From Rotaria macrura (Eukaryota; Rotifera; Eurotatoria; Philodinida; Philodinidae): 64,000 bases of DNA. The notes beneath the pieces are model-generated. The model was not told the DNA's origin and searched no databases. It worked only from the letters and a program-made list of their open reading frames with translations. Where the stretch lies: the NCBI GenBank assembly GCA_900239685.1, contig OENT01000145.1:62001-126000 (forward strand), read 5' to 3'. The translations under genes were made by a program, and so were the position numbers. Positions 53,683-64,000 of the stretch are shown here, piece by piece. Each line of letters opens with the position of its first letter. Position 1 is the first letter of the stretch.

Positions 53683-55851
53683 TTATTCTGATGCTTTTCG
53701 TATTTGTGGTGGATTGTTTTCTTTTACTTTCGTCGGATCATATTTGTATGTTGGTACAGCTGAGCTTATGCCAGCACGGCGAAATATATCATCTAGAAAA
53801 GTAGAATTCAAGAGATAGTATTCAGTCAAACATTTATATGAATGTACTCAACCTCCTGCTTGTTTGCGTTTTTCAACTTCAGCTAATAATTTGCTATTAC
53901 GATAATCTAAATTGATATAAGAATAAATGATTCATTCAAGCTGTATGTCAATGATCTCTTACTTTCTTTAATGCCAGCGAAACCTTTCTTCTTTTTTATT
54001 TTTGTATCTAGTTTCTTTTCTGGTGGTGCTGGTAATCTTAATGATTTTCGTATAGATGGTTGCCGTAATACGACTGATTGAACTAATGATATAACATTTG
54101 AAGTTGCCCAATAAAGTGTTACTGCCTATGATTGAAATATGAATTAATTAGCTGAAATAACGAAAACAAAAACAATATGTACGAGTTTACCGATGAAAAA
54201 TTAATCGTAAAAAATAAGGAAAAAAATGGAATCACACGTAATGCGTTGCGACCAATGGGTCCTAAATTTGCCGTACGCATGCCCGTTTCGATACCAAGCT
54301 AAATAAAACATAATTTCATTAGTATAGGTAAATGTATATATATATATATATACATACTTCCATAGTAATAAACATTGTAACTGCAGTAAATACTGGTAGA
54401 ATATAGTACGGATCAGCCAAGGTTAAATCGTGAAACCAAAAGCTTCCTCCGTACATCATACTCTCAAGAGGATAGTTGGCTAAACCACGGATACCAAGAA
54501 AAAGTGATATGAAAAAAGGCATCTAAATCAATGCGAATGATGAAAAATCTGAAGAGAATAATACATCATGGTATTACCTGTAAAAATGGTCCAAGCATAG
54601 CTTTCCATGGTTTGATATCAGAATATTTCATAAATTCCATTAGATCACTACCAGCTCGCATGACTAAAATACAAAAAATTGTACTTAGTTTTATGAGAAA
54701 GAAGTATTAAAATAATAAAATTTCGAGCGTTCATCCGACTAGAACTTAAGTTTTCCTTTATATTATTATTCACGAAACAACAAATATCTTCAAAAACTGA
54801 CAGCAATTAAAGATGAGTTCTTTCAATCAAAAGAAAAATCTTTTTCATACTTCTGTAGTTTTGACTAACGTTTTTTATGTATTGTCAAAGAATATCTGTG
54901 AACCAAGTATTACTCTATAGCCTATGAACTACTCCTTGATTGTTTTAATGAATGATTAATAAAATAAATATTGATGAGAGTATCTTGTACTAAAGAATCT
55001 TCTCGACATTTGTAACAATAGTTAATCTAATGGTTTGAGTTGGAAAAATAAATCACAATAACTTCTAGAAACATTTTTCTCACTTGCTAGTTGATCATTT
55101 CGAATGCGTGCTTCTTGTAATTTTGCTTGTAGTTCTTGTAATTTTGGCATGTGTGTTTGCATTTTTCCAGCACTTCGTTGATTATAAATTGCAATTGGCG
55201 TTGTAAGCGCACGAATAATCAACGTGCCTAGTTGTTTGTATTTTATTAATCAATAAAAGAGTAGTAAGTGTTTTTTTCTATTTATGTTCTCATTTACTTA
55301 CCAACCATAATTGTTGCCCACCATGGTAAACCAAAATCAGCATGAATAAGATCAAGACCTTGTTGTACCCAACCTGTTGGTAAATACCACTTACCAAGAC
55401 CAAGTGTTGACAATGCTGGTTCACCAGCAGCATTTAAAAGAAATTCGATGGGTACATCCGAGGGAATAGCTGGTGGTTCGGGTATGTAACCAAACTCGTC
55501 GGCCTCAATCAACGGTACATCAGGTACTTCTGGCGGTGGTGTAGGTGTAAATGATCCGACGGAGATCGATTCTGGTGATGGTTGTGTGATGTTAGCAGGC
55601 CATGGATCGACTGTTGTTGTTGATGATGATGATTTCCAAAATTGCCATGATAGAGAACGTTTGAAGACAAGTTGAGATGAATTTGTCGGAACTAATCTTG
55701 ATGATGCAGAAAAATGTCGAACAGAATAATTAAACGTCGGCTATACGAAAACAGTATTATGAGTGATTAAATTTCTAAGTAGAATAAGTGTTACCTGTCT
55801 AGAGAGGCGAACTAATGAAATCACTAGACGACTACAATATCGTAATTCCAT
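53683..55851 (-). CDS. OXA1L: OXA1L, mitochondrial inner-membrane insertase
   Basis: Nine minus-strand exons: 55851-55795, 55740-55302, one from the acceptor at about 55,230 down to about 55,095, then 54663-54578, 54522-54358, 54298-54191, 54125-53963, 53906-53853 and 53792-53683. The N-terminus is Arg/Ser-rich without early acidic residues, as in a mitochondrial presequence, followed by a Pro/Ser-rich linker. The Oxa1 core then shows LPWWATIMVGTLIIRALTTP (membrane segment 1), a Gln/Lys-rich matrix loop, KPWKAMLGPFLQMPFFISLFLGIRGLANYP, the DPYYILPVFTAVTMFITME segment, NALRVIPFFSLFFTINF and AVTLYWATSNVISLVQS. A basic C-terminal tail (KKLDTKIKKKKGF) fits the ribosome-binding tail of the family. 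The protein inserts mitochondrially made proteins into the inner membrane while bound to the mitoribosome. An acceptor-like TTGTAG abuts the ATG directly. Confidence 0.95.
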
Positions 55852-56948
55852 CTACAATTTAAGAAAAACGAATTTACTGTGCTATTCATATTGATTATAT
55901 TTTTTTAATTACAAAAGAGATATTGTTCTGTTAACAACTATTGAGATCTCATACTTACTGATTCAGAATTTGATGTATTTCTTATCGTGCATCTGAATTT
56001 ATATTAGTATTGGACTTTGAAAATCTGATTATTAAATTAGCTATGTAAAAATAATATGTGCGATAGAATAAATGGATGAATTCTATTTTAATTAAAATAA
56101 TTAATAAATAATATGTTACGCATGCTAACAACTGTCAACTTGTCGAAGACCATATATATGTACCATATCAAGTAAAGCGTGACATAATCTTCGTTCATAT
56201 GATTTCCATTCTGTGCAAGATTTATTTCGTCGAAATCATTTCTTCGAATACACACGAGCATATTTTAAAATATATAGTATTTTGATAATTCAACCTAGCT
56301 ATGAATTGAACAGTTATGAACGTCTGTCTCCTTACAGATATTAGAAAGCGAACTAAATAACTACACGATTACATCTAGAGTATGAACTGTATCTGTAATC
56401 AAATTCACATGAATATCTTTCTAATGTAAAAATTGATTTTCTCACACACTGAATAATACCTTGAAACGAAAACGTTTTCCATGTTATTATTAAGATATTC
56501 CGAAGATTGCGCAATGGATCATTTTAAGATTCTCTATTAGTTAATAGTTCATTTTCTTTTCTCAGCACAACATACAATAAACAATAGTTAAGTTGGCTTC
56601 TTCGTAACCAAGACGTTCTCACAGAAAAAGAAAATTTTCGTTAGAGATGTTATCCTCTTACAATTAGTTGATAGATTGGTACGATTGAGTGTCATTGAAA
56701 TCTATATGAAGTCGGAGTTCTTTTCAAAATTAGATGCACAGAGGGTAAGGTCAACATCTTTTTTCTTTGACAAGTCGCGTATGAATCATATAACTTTTCA
56801 TGTGAATGAGAAATGAAAATTGCAATTTTTTCTCTGAATAAAACATGAACAACATTTTGTGTGTATAACTGATATGCTAGTTTTACTCGTTTCAAAGGAT
56901 GAAGAGAAAGAAAAAAAAACAAAAAGATGAAAGACAAACAATGAATGA
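55852..56948. other. Spacer between OXA1L and MRPS33
   Basis: About 1.1 kb between the MRPS33 stop and the OXA1L start on the same strand. It is AT-rich with no coding exon that I can support. It should contain the OXA1L promoter and the MRPS33 3' UTR. Confidence 0.5.
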
Positions 56949-57392
56949 TTATTTTTTCGAGGGCTGTTTACAACAAGATGCAAGTTCTGGCATTCGTTTT
57001 GGATATTGAAGACGTGGATTTTTGCGTTGTTTACCACGCAGAACACGCAACCTAGCAACTTCTTCATGAAAATCACGATGTTCATTTCTAAAACGTTACA
57101 AACAATGATTATTTTATATTATATTTATAAAAGACGATAAATAAACTTCTTACCGAAAGAGACCATGTTCACGTAAACCTTCCATTAGATGATACAATTC
57201 TCCATAACGCGGATAGTAATTCATTGAAACAAGTACCCCTGATGTATGTGGACGGTCATCGAGAAAACGAAGAAATTTTTCATGTTGTTCTTGATGTTGT
57301 TTTCTTGTAAAGACTATTTTTGGATATTCAGTGAATATTCGTTGACTCAGACGAATCATTCGTTGACCATAAGCACTCACTGACCCAGCCAT
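56949..57392 (-). CDS. MRPS33: Mitochondrial ribosomal protein S33
   Basis: Two minus-strand exons, about 57392-57155 and 57088-56949, join in phase. The start ATG at 57,392 gives MAGSVSAYGQRMIRLSQRIF, matching the MRPS33 N-terminus (Tyr-x-x-Arg-Met-x-x-Leu-Ser). The family block YYPRYGELYHLMEGLREHGLFR spans the splice junction and runs into NEHRDFHEEVARLRVLRGK. A basic tail follows, ending in KKPS-type residues with two Cys. MRPS33 is a metazoan/fungal-specific protein of the small mitoribosomal subunit without a bacterial counterpart. The presequence is short or absent, as in other members. It lies just upstream of OXA1L in the same orientation, 1.1 kb away, which is too far to assume a shared transcript. 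Confidence 0.92.
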
Positions 57393-60300
57393 GGTTAATT
57401 TCGACAATCTTTATCTACTTGAAGGCAGGCAATCGATAGAATCTTGAAAAACAAATCCAGCACCAGCGTTCTCATTAAAATAATTTATTTGTAAACAAGA
57501 ACAACTCATTGGCTGATTCATTTCTTCCAATTATAGGTACTAGCGACACTCGCGACGATATAAGAATGTTCAGTTCAGATGAGTAATTTATTTTTATATG
57601 TGCATTAGAGAAAATAATGCTTATTATATTATAAAACAATATAGTAGTATTGCAAAATAAAATACGAACATATATTTCAAATATGTATTAGAATCTCTTG
57701 TCCGATTCTCCACCTGATCAATCAAAAGCGACAGACAAAACTGTTCTACATACAGAGAGAAGATGTATTTCAGAGGTTCTGTGATTTTTCATTTTAATAT
57801 TCAGAGAGCAGGTATATGAATGAGGTAATGATGCGATAAGAATAACAACAGTCAGAAAACAATCAATAGTTTCTATTTCTTACAATATTTCATTTCATTA
57901 CTAGAGTTAGTAACGTGTCCACCATGTAATCCGCTGGACGTCCAACAAGTTGTCACGTCCCATCCTGTTGCATCCTCCATCGCCTTATCCGCGCCATCAC
58001 CTCCAGCTTTATTCGCTGTTTACGATCCCGTCCCGCCACGTTATTATTCTAATATATAAACGTAATTCTTTCTTTTTATTTGATAATGTGATTAAAACAT
58101 ACTAGTTAATTTCTACTGGCTCATTCGATGAAATCTATATATTTTACTATTTATCAGCTACAAGTAGGGAACTGCAAAGCTACCTTTTTTTGGTCCTAGT
58201 CCAGTTAAAAAAATTTGTCGGATCCCGGTCCCGTTGAGAAAATGGTGTTGGTTCCGATCTTTGTTCTGGTTAAAATTTTCTGTAGCTTCTAATTCCATTT
58301 TTTTTGAAACAACATGTGAAAGGAGAGTTGAAGTGTTTAGGGTAGAAATTTCTGACACCCTTCTGCTCTATCACATATTGTTACAGACGTGCCCCCCTTA
58401 TCACAAACTATGACAGATGTGTTTCAGGGAGCTCATAGATCCTGACAGATGATACCTCCACACTTAAATGGAGATCTTCAGTGATGGTATCGATATACGA
58501 TCAAAACCGTAAGTCAATGGAATATCATTATTGTAGACGAACTTCTTCCTTCATGTAGTTCTAGAGGATTTGTAAAATGGTTGTGAGCTACGTTTCGCAA
58601 GATAAATCAAAAGAAACAACTGTCAAGTAATTAGTAACAGTAGTTACATTGTGTGTCACGTTTTAACCAAGCAGAGGTTGCACCAACAATTTTCTTAAAG
58701 GCAAGCAATTTCTTGCAAGATTAAGCGTAAACTTTCAAATGTTTTCCATAAAAGGAGGCATCGGGGCTATCTGAATAAGTTATTGGTCTCGGTCCGGTAA
58801 AGATCGAAATATTTGGTCCAAATCCCGGTCTTGCAGGACCACTTTACCGTTCCCTAGCTAAAAGATAACATTTACATGAAAAAACTTTCTATCACGATGA
58901 TATTTGCATGGTAAACTCGTTTCATAATAATATTATTATGAGGTTCTTATTAGAAGAAAACAATGAAAATTAAAATAAGAAACCCTAGTTAAAATACTGC
59001 ACCTCGGGTAGGTGATCAAAGAAAAAATATATTGTCAGCATCTAAATAATTAAAAAAAGATCAGAACGACGTGAACGATGATTACAATACAATCACTTTA
59101 TCGTTTCATACAAGTGATATATTGCAATTGTGTGAAGACAGCCAATCGAATGACTTCTAACGTTGGCATGCTTAATTCAATACATAAATACTGCAATGAA
59201 TGCAGCATACTCAATGTCAATTGCGCTTGTATAAAATTGGCAGGGCACAGAAGTTAATTGATCTGGTCCCGCTCCGTCCCGAGAGGAATCAGTTATGTCC
59301 TACTCCATCCCGCCACCTTTTTATTTTTATTGTTCCATCCCGTCCCGTGGAGCTCTGGTGTCTACTGTAGCAGCTTTAGAGGTGTGTGTCGCGCTTACAC
59401 TTAATTACCAATACGCTGAAAACAAGAGTAGTTTCGAGTTTCAACATCTTTAAAAAGGTGATTTCACCTTATTTAAATCCTAAAATAACCACAACATCTC
59501 GTTTCAAACTTATGTACAAGTAAATCATTTTTAATGGCATTGCTTGTGTTTTTCCTCTGTGATCTCATGTTATTCTATCATTCATTCTTCTAGTCGTATG
59601 TCTGGATTATTTATGTTGCCCATACGTGTAAACTAGACAACAGTTGCTATAGTTACATCTATGTATATAGTCGAGATATTGTCTTAGCTGGAATTAAACG
59701 TGCACCAGTTGAAAGTTTTTGAGTTGACGAGGCATTGGCTCTTTTCCTTGAAACAGTAAAATTCATTTTGAACAAGTCCACAGTGAGAACATTCTCAATG
59801 AACAATTTATAATTCTTGTCAAAGATTCTTTTTATAAAGATACGAAAAATTCTCTAGACGTATATATTACCTTGTGCTATGGTCGTCAGTGAGTAGTCAT
59901 TGACTTTATCATCGATGGACTATGACAAATAGGTAGACTGATTACAAACAAATATATTTTTAAAACAGCTCAACATGTGCCTGTCAATTACTGCATATCT
60001 TCTACTCCAAAATTGAATTTGACTTCTGTCAAAGAAAACGTCAGATTATCAATTTTTTTATTGACAAGTTAACATTCTAAAAATACTGTTCATGAAAGAA
60101 ATTATTGGATCATGACGAATGCTGAATGATATACTAATAGCACGATTATTGGGTGGTCGAACTTATAATTGTTTGTTTAAATTTTTACACACAAAATTCA
60201 GAGTGTAACTATAATAGTGGAAGTAAGAAATTAAGAACAAATGAATCTTTGGAAAAGTCAAACTCAACAACACTACATGTGAGTGACTGTTCATTAATAT

Positions 60301-60746
60301 CAAACAGAGAACTTTCAATAAATTTCTATTGATACAATAGCTATAGAATTTGAACTTCTATATATACTTTTGTTCTTCTCTACCAAATATACAAGTAACG
60401 AACAAACCCATGATACATATGTTGTTGAAATCATTTAGATCAATCGAAAATCTATACTTCTTTCGTTTTTATTCGCTTTCATATACGTAGTTGACTCTGC
60501 TGCACTAATACGTTTCCATCTTACATTGTTTACTTTTAGTAAGTTGTTTAGTTTGCTTGACTATTTTTTATTGAAGACAGAAGTCAACAAGATGCATGTT
60601 GATGTGGATTGAATAGTTTTGTCATATTAATCTAGGCATTGTTTGAATCTTTCGGACATCAGGCAAATGAATGACCTCTTCCTATGTTATCATTAAGGGA
60701 CGATATAGGAAGTCTTTGATGTTCAAGACTGTGCCGAGCTTTTCCA

Positions 60747-60974
60747 ATGAAACCAGTAAACTATTCGAACGACTTCATTTCGTCTTCTGAAGAGCACTAT
60801 CTTTGCAAACTTGTTGAGCGAGTGTATGAAGACCTAAATCATTCTGATTATTCAACGACCAACCGATTAATTTGGCAGATTGTATACAGACTGAATGAAC
60901 TGGTGGTGGAACAAAATTTCTTGTTCTTCTTATTTAATATTTTAGACAAAATAAAACTTAGTATATGGTGTTGA
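60747..60974 (+). other. Coding-like fragment, unidentified
   Basis: A 75-residue open frame starting at ATG contains balanced, non-repetitive sequence (EEHYLCKLVERVYEDL, LIWQIVYRLNELVVEQ), unlike chance AT-rich frames. No partner exon or family is recognised. It could be an exon remnant or a chance frame. Confidence 0.2.
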
Positions 60975-61297
60975 TTGAAAGAATATTCCTGTCCAAAGTA
61001 GTACATACACTAATTACATCGAACAGTTGGATTCTACTACGAACGGAATTGGGGAATAAGATGATGATATTAACTTGTCGACTAAAATGTTAATATATGA
61101 TAAAAGCTCATCTTTGATTTTCCCTAGTTTATCGAAGTCTAACTTCTATAATGTTGGATCCCAATATGGTCTGAATCAATACAGTATTCATACTCTAGTG
61201 AATTGTTCGACTTCAAATTTTTCTATAATATTATAAAGATCAAAAGTAACAACTATTTGTTCTTATGATGATATTAGTGTTCATCAATCACAAAAAT

Positions 61298-61660
61298 CTA
61301 TGGAGCCACTCGAATATAGAAAGTATGGATCGATGTACTATCGTATCGGACCATACTTGCACGTATTTTTGTTTGTGTTGCTTGGTGAATAGAAAAGAAA
61401 TTCGTCGGTATACTGTCATACTTATTCATGGATTTCAAACTTGCGAGTACCATGTGTAGAGATTCTATTTGTGTTTTACCAGTGTTTTGGACATAGTTCA
61501 TGTTGGAATAGACGTTCACGCAAGATGATAAGGCAGCATCCATTTCTGGTGTATTATACTCGATGGGGAACAGTTGCTGTTTTCTAAGTTGCCAGAAACA
61601 AGCATGGCATCGATAGGTTCACTCATCTCAGTCAATAGACGGACTGTGTTTCTTATTTCT
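61298..61660 (-). pseudogene. Probable decayed coding fragment
   Basis: On the minus strand one frame reads TVRLLTEMSEPIDAMLVSGN (about 61,655-61,590) and runs on for 14 more codons. After a change of frame near 61,543 a second reads MDAALSSCVNVYSNMNY and continues to a stop at 61,298. Residue composition is protein-like in both halves, and stops flank the first part. This fits a broken gene copy. I do not recognise the parent. Confidence 0.25.
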
Positions 61661-63132
61661 CATTAGTTTCCGATAGTATTATGACATGAATTATTGTTTG
61701 TTTCAAGTACACTATATTGAAATGAATTCAACAAGGATAATGCCTAAAAACGTAGATGTAAAACTACCTGTTGAAAATGAGAACCCATCGTTTTTCATAG
61801 CATGAACGCAGTAGTAGCAGTGGCAGTTAATTATTGTTATGAGTTTCTTTGATGTACATGACATGCATGGTTTTTCAGACGTTTCTTTTTACATTCGTTG
61901 GAGTTCTGGTGGATGATAGGATTCTGATGTTGCATCTGTTAGGCGCCTTTTTAAAAATTTTCAATGCAAATAAAAGCAAAATCACGATGAAAACAACTAG
62001 AGAAACTCAATGCAATGATCTCGCACATAGTAACACAACATCTTACATATTTCTCTTGAAAATATGTCTTGTAAATTTTTATTTCAATAGACAACTTATG
62101 TTTAGATTAGATTTAACAATTATACGAAGTTGATACGATTCAAAGTACATGATTGTTGTCGGTCGCATTTGAATCTGTTCTTTTTCTAATAGAAAATCAA
62201 TCAGTTCTGAAAGTGAAACCAAAATGATTATTTATCAATTTTTTAAATTAAAGGACACATAAAGTCTTTGATACTATAATCTATGGCCTTACTAATATAT
62301 CGTTATAATGTGTATCCAGTGTTAACATAAGTTCTGATGCAGATTATGACATCTCGTTTTCAAGAAACTATCGCAATGATGTGTTCAAACATGAAAAATT
62401 TGATCGTCATTAATGCAACGAATGAATTCTCTTTTTTAAATTTATTTTCCAATATTTGATCAAAACAAACATAGACACATTCAAAATTAATTATTATCAT
62501 TGAAATTCTCGTTATAGACGATGAGCTATGACGCGCTTGTCTTCTAATCTACTGAACTACTAATAATAAGTACTGAAGAATTTCTAATTATATTCAACTA
62601 TTCCTAACAACCACACAATTAATGAGATCAATAAAGTTCATCTAGTTTGAGACACTATGACAAACAAACCTAATTTGTTGACACTGGATTTATTTGTTCA
62701 TTATTTCAAAAGAAAAACATGGATAAAGGTTGAAACAAGATTCAACCATTATTTCATCCTTCGATGGTAGATTGGTATGGAAAATACGACTATATACGTG
62801 TCTATGTTACGACCTCATTATAGCAAGCAGCGACACGATTATTAAATGGTCGGCTGATGATATCCAATGAAAAATAGTGCTAGTTATACCTTATAATAAA
62901 CCTAATAGACTGGAACACCGAACCGAACTCAATCGTTTCGAGAGTAAACAAATCTGTTTGAATGATTGTTTTCCATATAGAAAATACTTCTTCTTCTAAA
63001 TTTTAGATTCACGTAGTAAGAAACGAATCAGGCTTGCATCATGAATCTAGTCAAAGAACTCACTAAAGTAATGAATAGCGTTTACTTATGTCGTACCCTT
63101 ACCGTTATTGATTTTTATAGTTCAACGGTTCA

Positions 63133-64000
63133 ATGATACTCCTTCGTCGATCATTTTCTGTAACCCCTCGAGCTCTAGCCGAAAAGACTGTATGTTTTAG
63201 TATATTTTCTACATTTAATCTGAATAATCTATTTAGGTTACTATTCGTGATGCTATAACACATGCCATGGACGAAGAAATTGCTCGTGATGATCGAGTTT
63301 TCTTGATTGGAGAAGAAGTAGCACAATATGATGGCGCATATAAAATGTCAAAAGGTCTTTGGAAAAAACATGGTGACAAACGAATAGTCGATACGCCAAT
63401 TACCGAAATGGGTTTTGCTGGAATAGCGACCGGTGCTGCTATGGTACGAAAAAAAACAACTTTTACATCGGCACATAAATCACTTGGATTCTTTCTTTTT
63501 TTATTTGAATAAAATTAAAGGCTGGTCTTCGTCCAATTTGCGAATTTATGACATTTAACTTTTCTATGCAAGCTATTGACCACGTTATCAACTCGGCTGC
63601 TAAAAGTCATTATATGTCGTCGGGAAAAGTAACGAATAAGATGAAATTCACTTCTTTTTTTCAGATCGTTTTTATATTTTATATTGAAATCTTATTCAGG
63701 TTAAGGTGCCCATTGTCTTTCGTGGTCCAAATGGAGCAGCTGCTGGTAACTATTTGCAAATTAAAAGAAATATATGTTGCAAAAACTTAAACCATACTTT
63801 TCTTACCTAATAATGTAGGTGTTGGTGCTCAACATTCTCAAGATTATTCATCATGGTACAGTCAATGTCCTGGCCTTAAAGTGATTTCACCATATTCAGC
63901 TGAAGATTGCCGTGGCTTACTCAAAGCAGCCATTCGAGACGATGATCCAGGTACGCCTTCTACATAGTTTCCTATTCGCTTTGTTTTTCTATTGTCATGT
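63133..64000 (+). CDS. PDHB: Pyruvate dehydrogenase E1 component subunit beta, 5' part
   Basis: Five plus-strand exons join in phase before the window ends: 63133-63189, 63237-63443, 63521-63628, 63700-63745 and 63819-63950. Exon 1 encodes a short Arg/Ser-rich mitochondrial presequence ([19 protein letters not shown]). The mature enzyme follows: [96 protein letters not shown] and [20 protein letters not shown]1 beta forms the alpha2-beta2 thiamine-diphosphate enzyme that decarboxylates pyruvate in the mitochondrial matrix; the conserved GEEV segment contributes the cofactor-contacting Glu. About half the protein (roughly 180 of about 360 residues) is inside the window. An acceptor-like TTTTTATAG ends 12 nt before the ATG. 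Confidence 0.96.

Larger units (their letters stand above)
57393..63132. other. Gene-poor region with C/G-rich degenerate patches
   Basis: No intact gene is recognised. Four patches depart from the AT-rich background and share GTCCCG/CGGGAC-type words: about 57,940-58,035, 58,190-58,250 (opposite sense), 58,780-58,855 (opposite sense) and 59,265-59,365. Weak coding-like stretches occur at 60,747-60,974 (plus) and 61,298-61,660 (minus), listed separately. The rest is AT-rich and featureless to my reading; it must include the PDHB promoter. Confidence 0.5.

Overview
The window is nuclear DNA from a small-genome invertebrate animal. It is AT-rich, and its genes are split by mostly short introns (about 45-100 nt) with GT-AG borders. 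The recognisable proteins are metazoan: Eyes absent, LIM kinase, ornithine decarboxylase antizyme, OXA1L and MRPS33. Base composition, short introns, simple-sequence tracts and several splice-acceptor-like sites directly before start codons would fit a bdelloid rotifer (Rotaria/Adineta type). That assignment is inference; no search was run.

Layout. 1-17,600 (minus): one very large gene, open at the left edge. Nine exons join in phase into more than 2,200 residues of mostly disordered Ser/Asp/Asn-rich protein that I cannot name. 17.6-23.2 kb: no gene seen. 23,224-24,214 (minus): TMCO1, an ER calcium-release channel, 8 exons. 24.2-32.3 kb: long gene-poor tract with many microsatellites. 32,297-36,549 (plus): Eyes absent phosphatase/co-activator, 12 exons, 5' end not found. 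36.5-41.1 kb: no gene seen. 41,085-41,828 (minus): ornithine decarboxylase antizyme with its programmed +1 frameshift site. 42,922-45,914 (minus): LIM-kinase catalytic domain without LIM/PDZ domains, 12 exons. 47,282-47,962 (plus): intronless GINS4/SLD5 replication factor. 50,200-52,956 (plus): PC-esterase (PCED1/FAM113) SGNH-hydrolase-like gene, 9 exons. 53,258-53,650 (plus): a small unidentified gene. 53,683-55,851 (minus): OXA1L. 56,949-57,392 (minus): MRPS33. 57.4-63.1 kb: gene-poor, with scattered C/G-rich degenerate repeat patches and probable decayed coding fragments. 63,133-64,000 (plus): first five exons of pyruvate dehydrogenase E1 beta, cut by the right edge.

There is no operon-like functional system. 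Three nuclear genes for mitochondrial functions (OXA1L, MRPS33, PDHB) lie within about 10 kb, and OXA1L and the mitoribosome work together, but spacing of 1 kb or more argues against one transcript. The most notable observation is in the antizyme gene. The recoding site reads TCC-TGA-T, and splicing of the next intron joins two half-arms into a 13-bp stem starting 5 nt after the frameshift stop, so the likely frameshift stimulator exists only in spliced mRNA.
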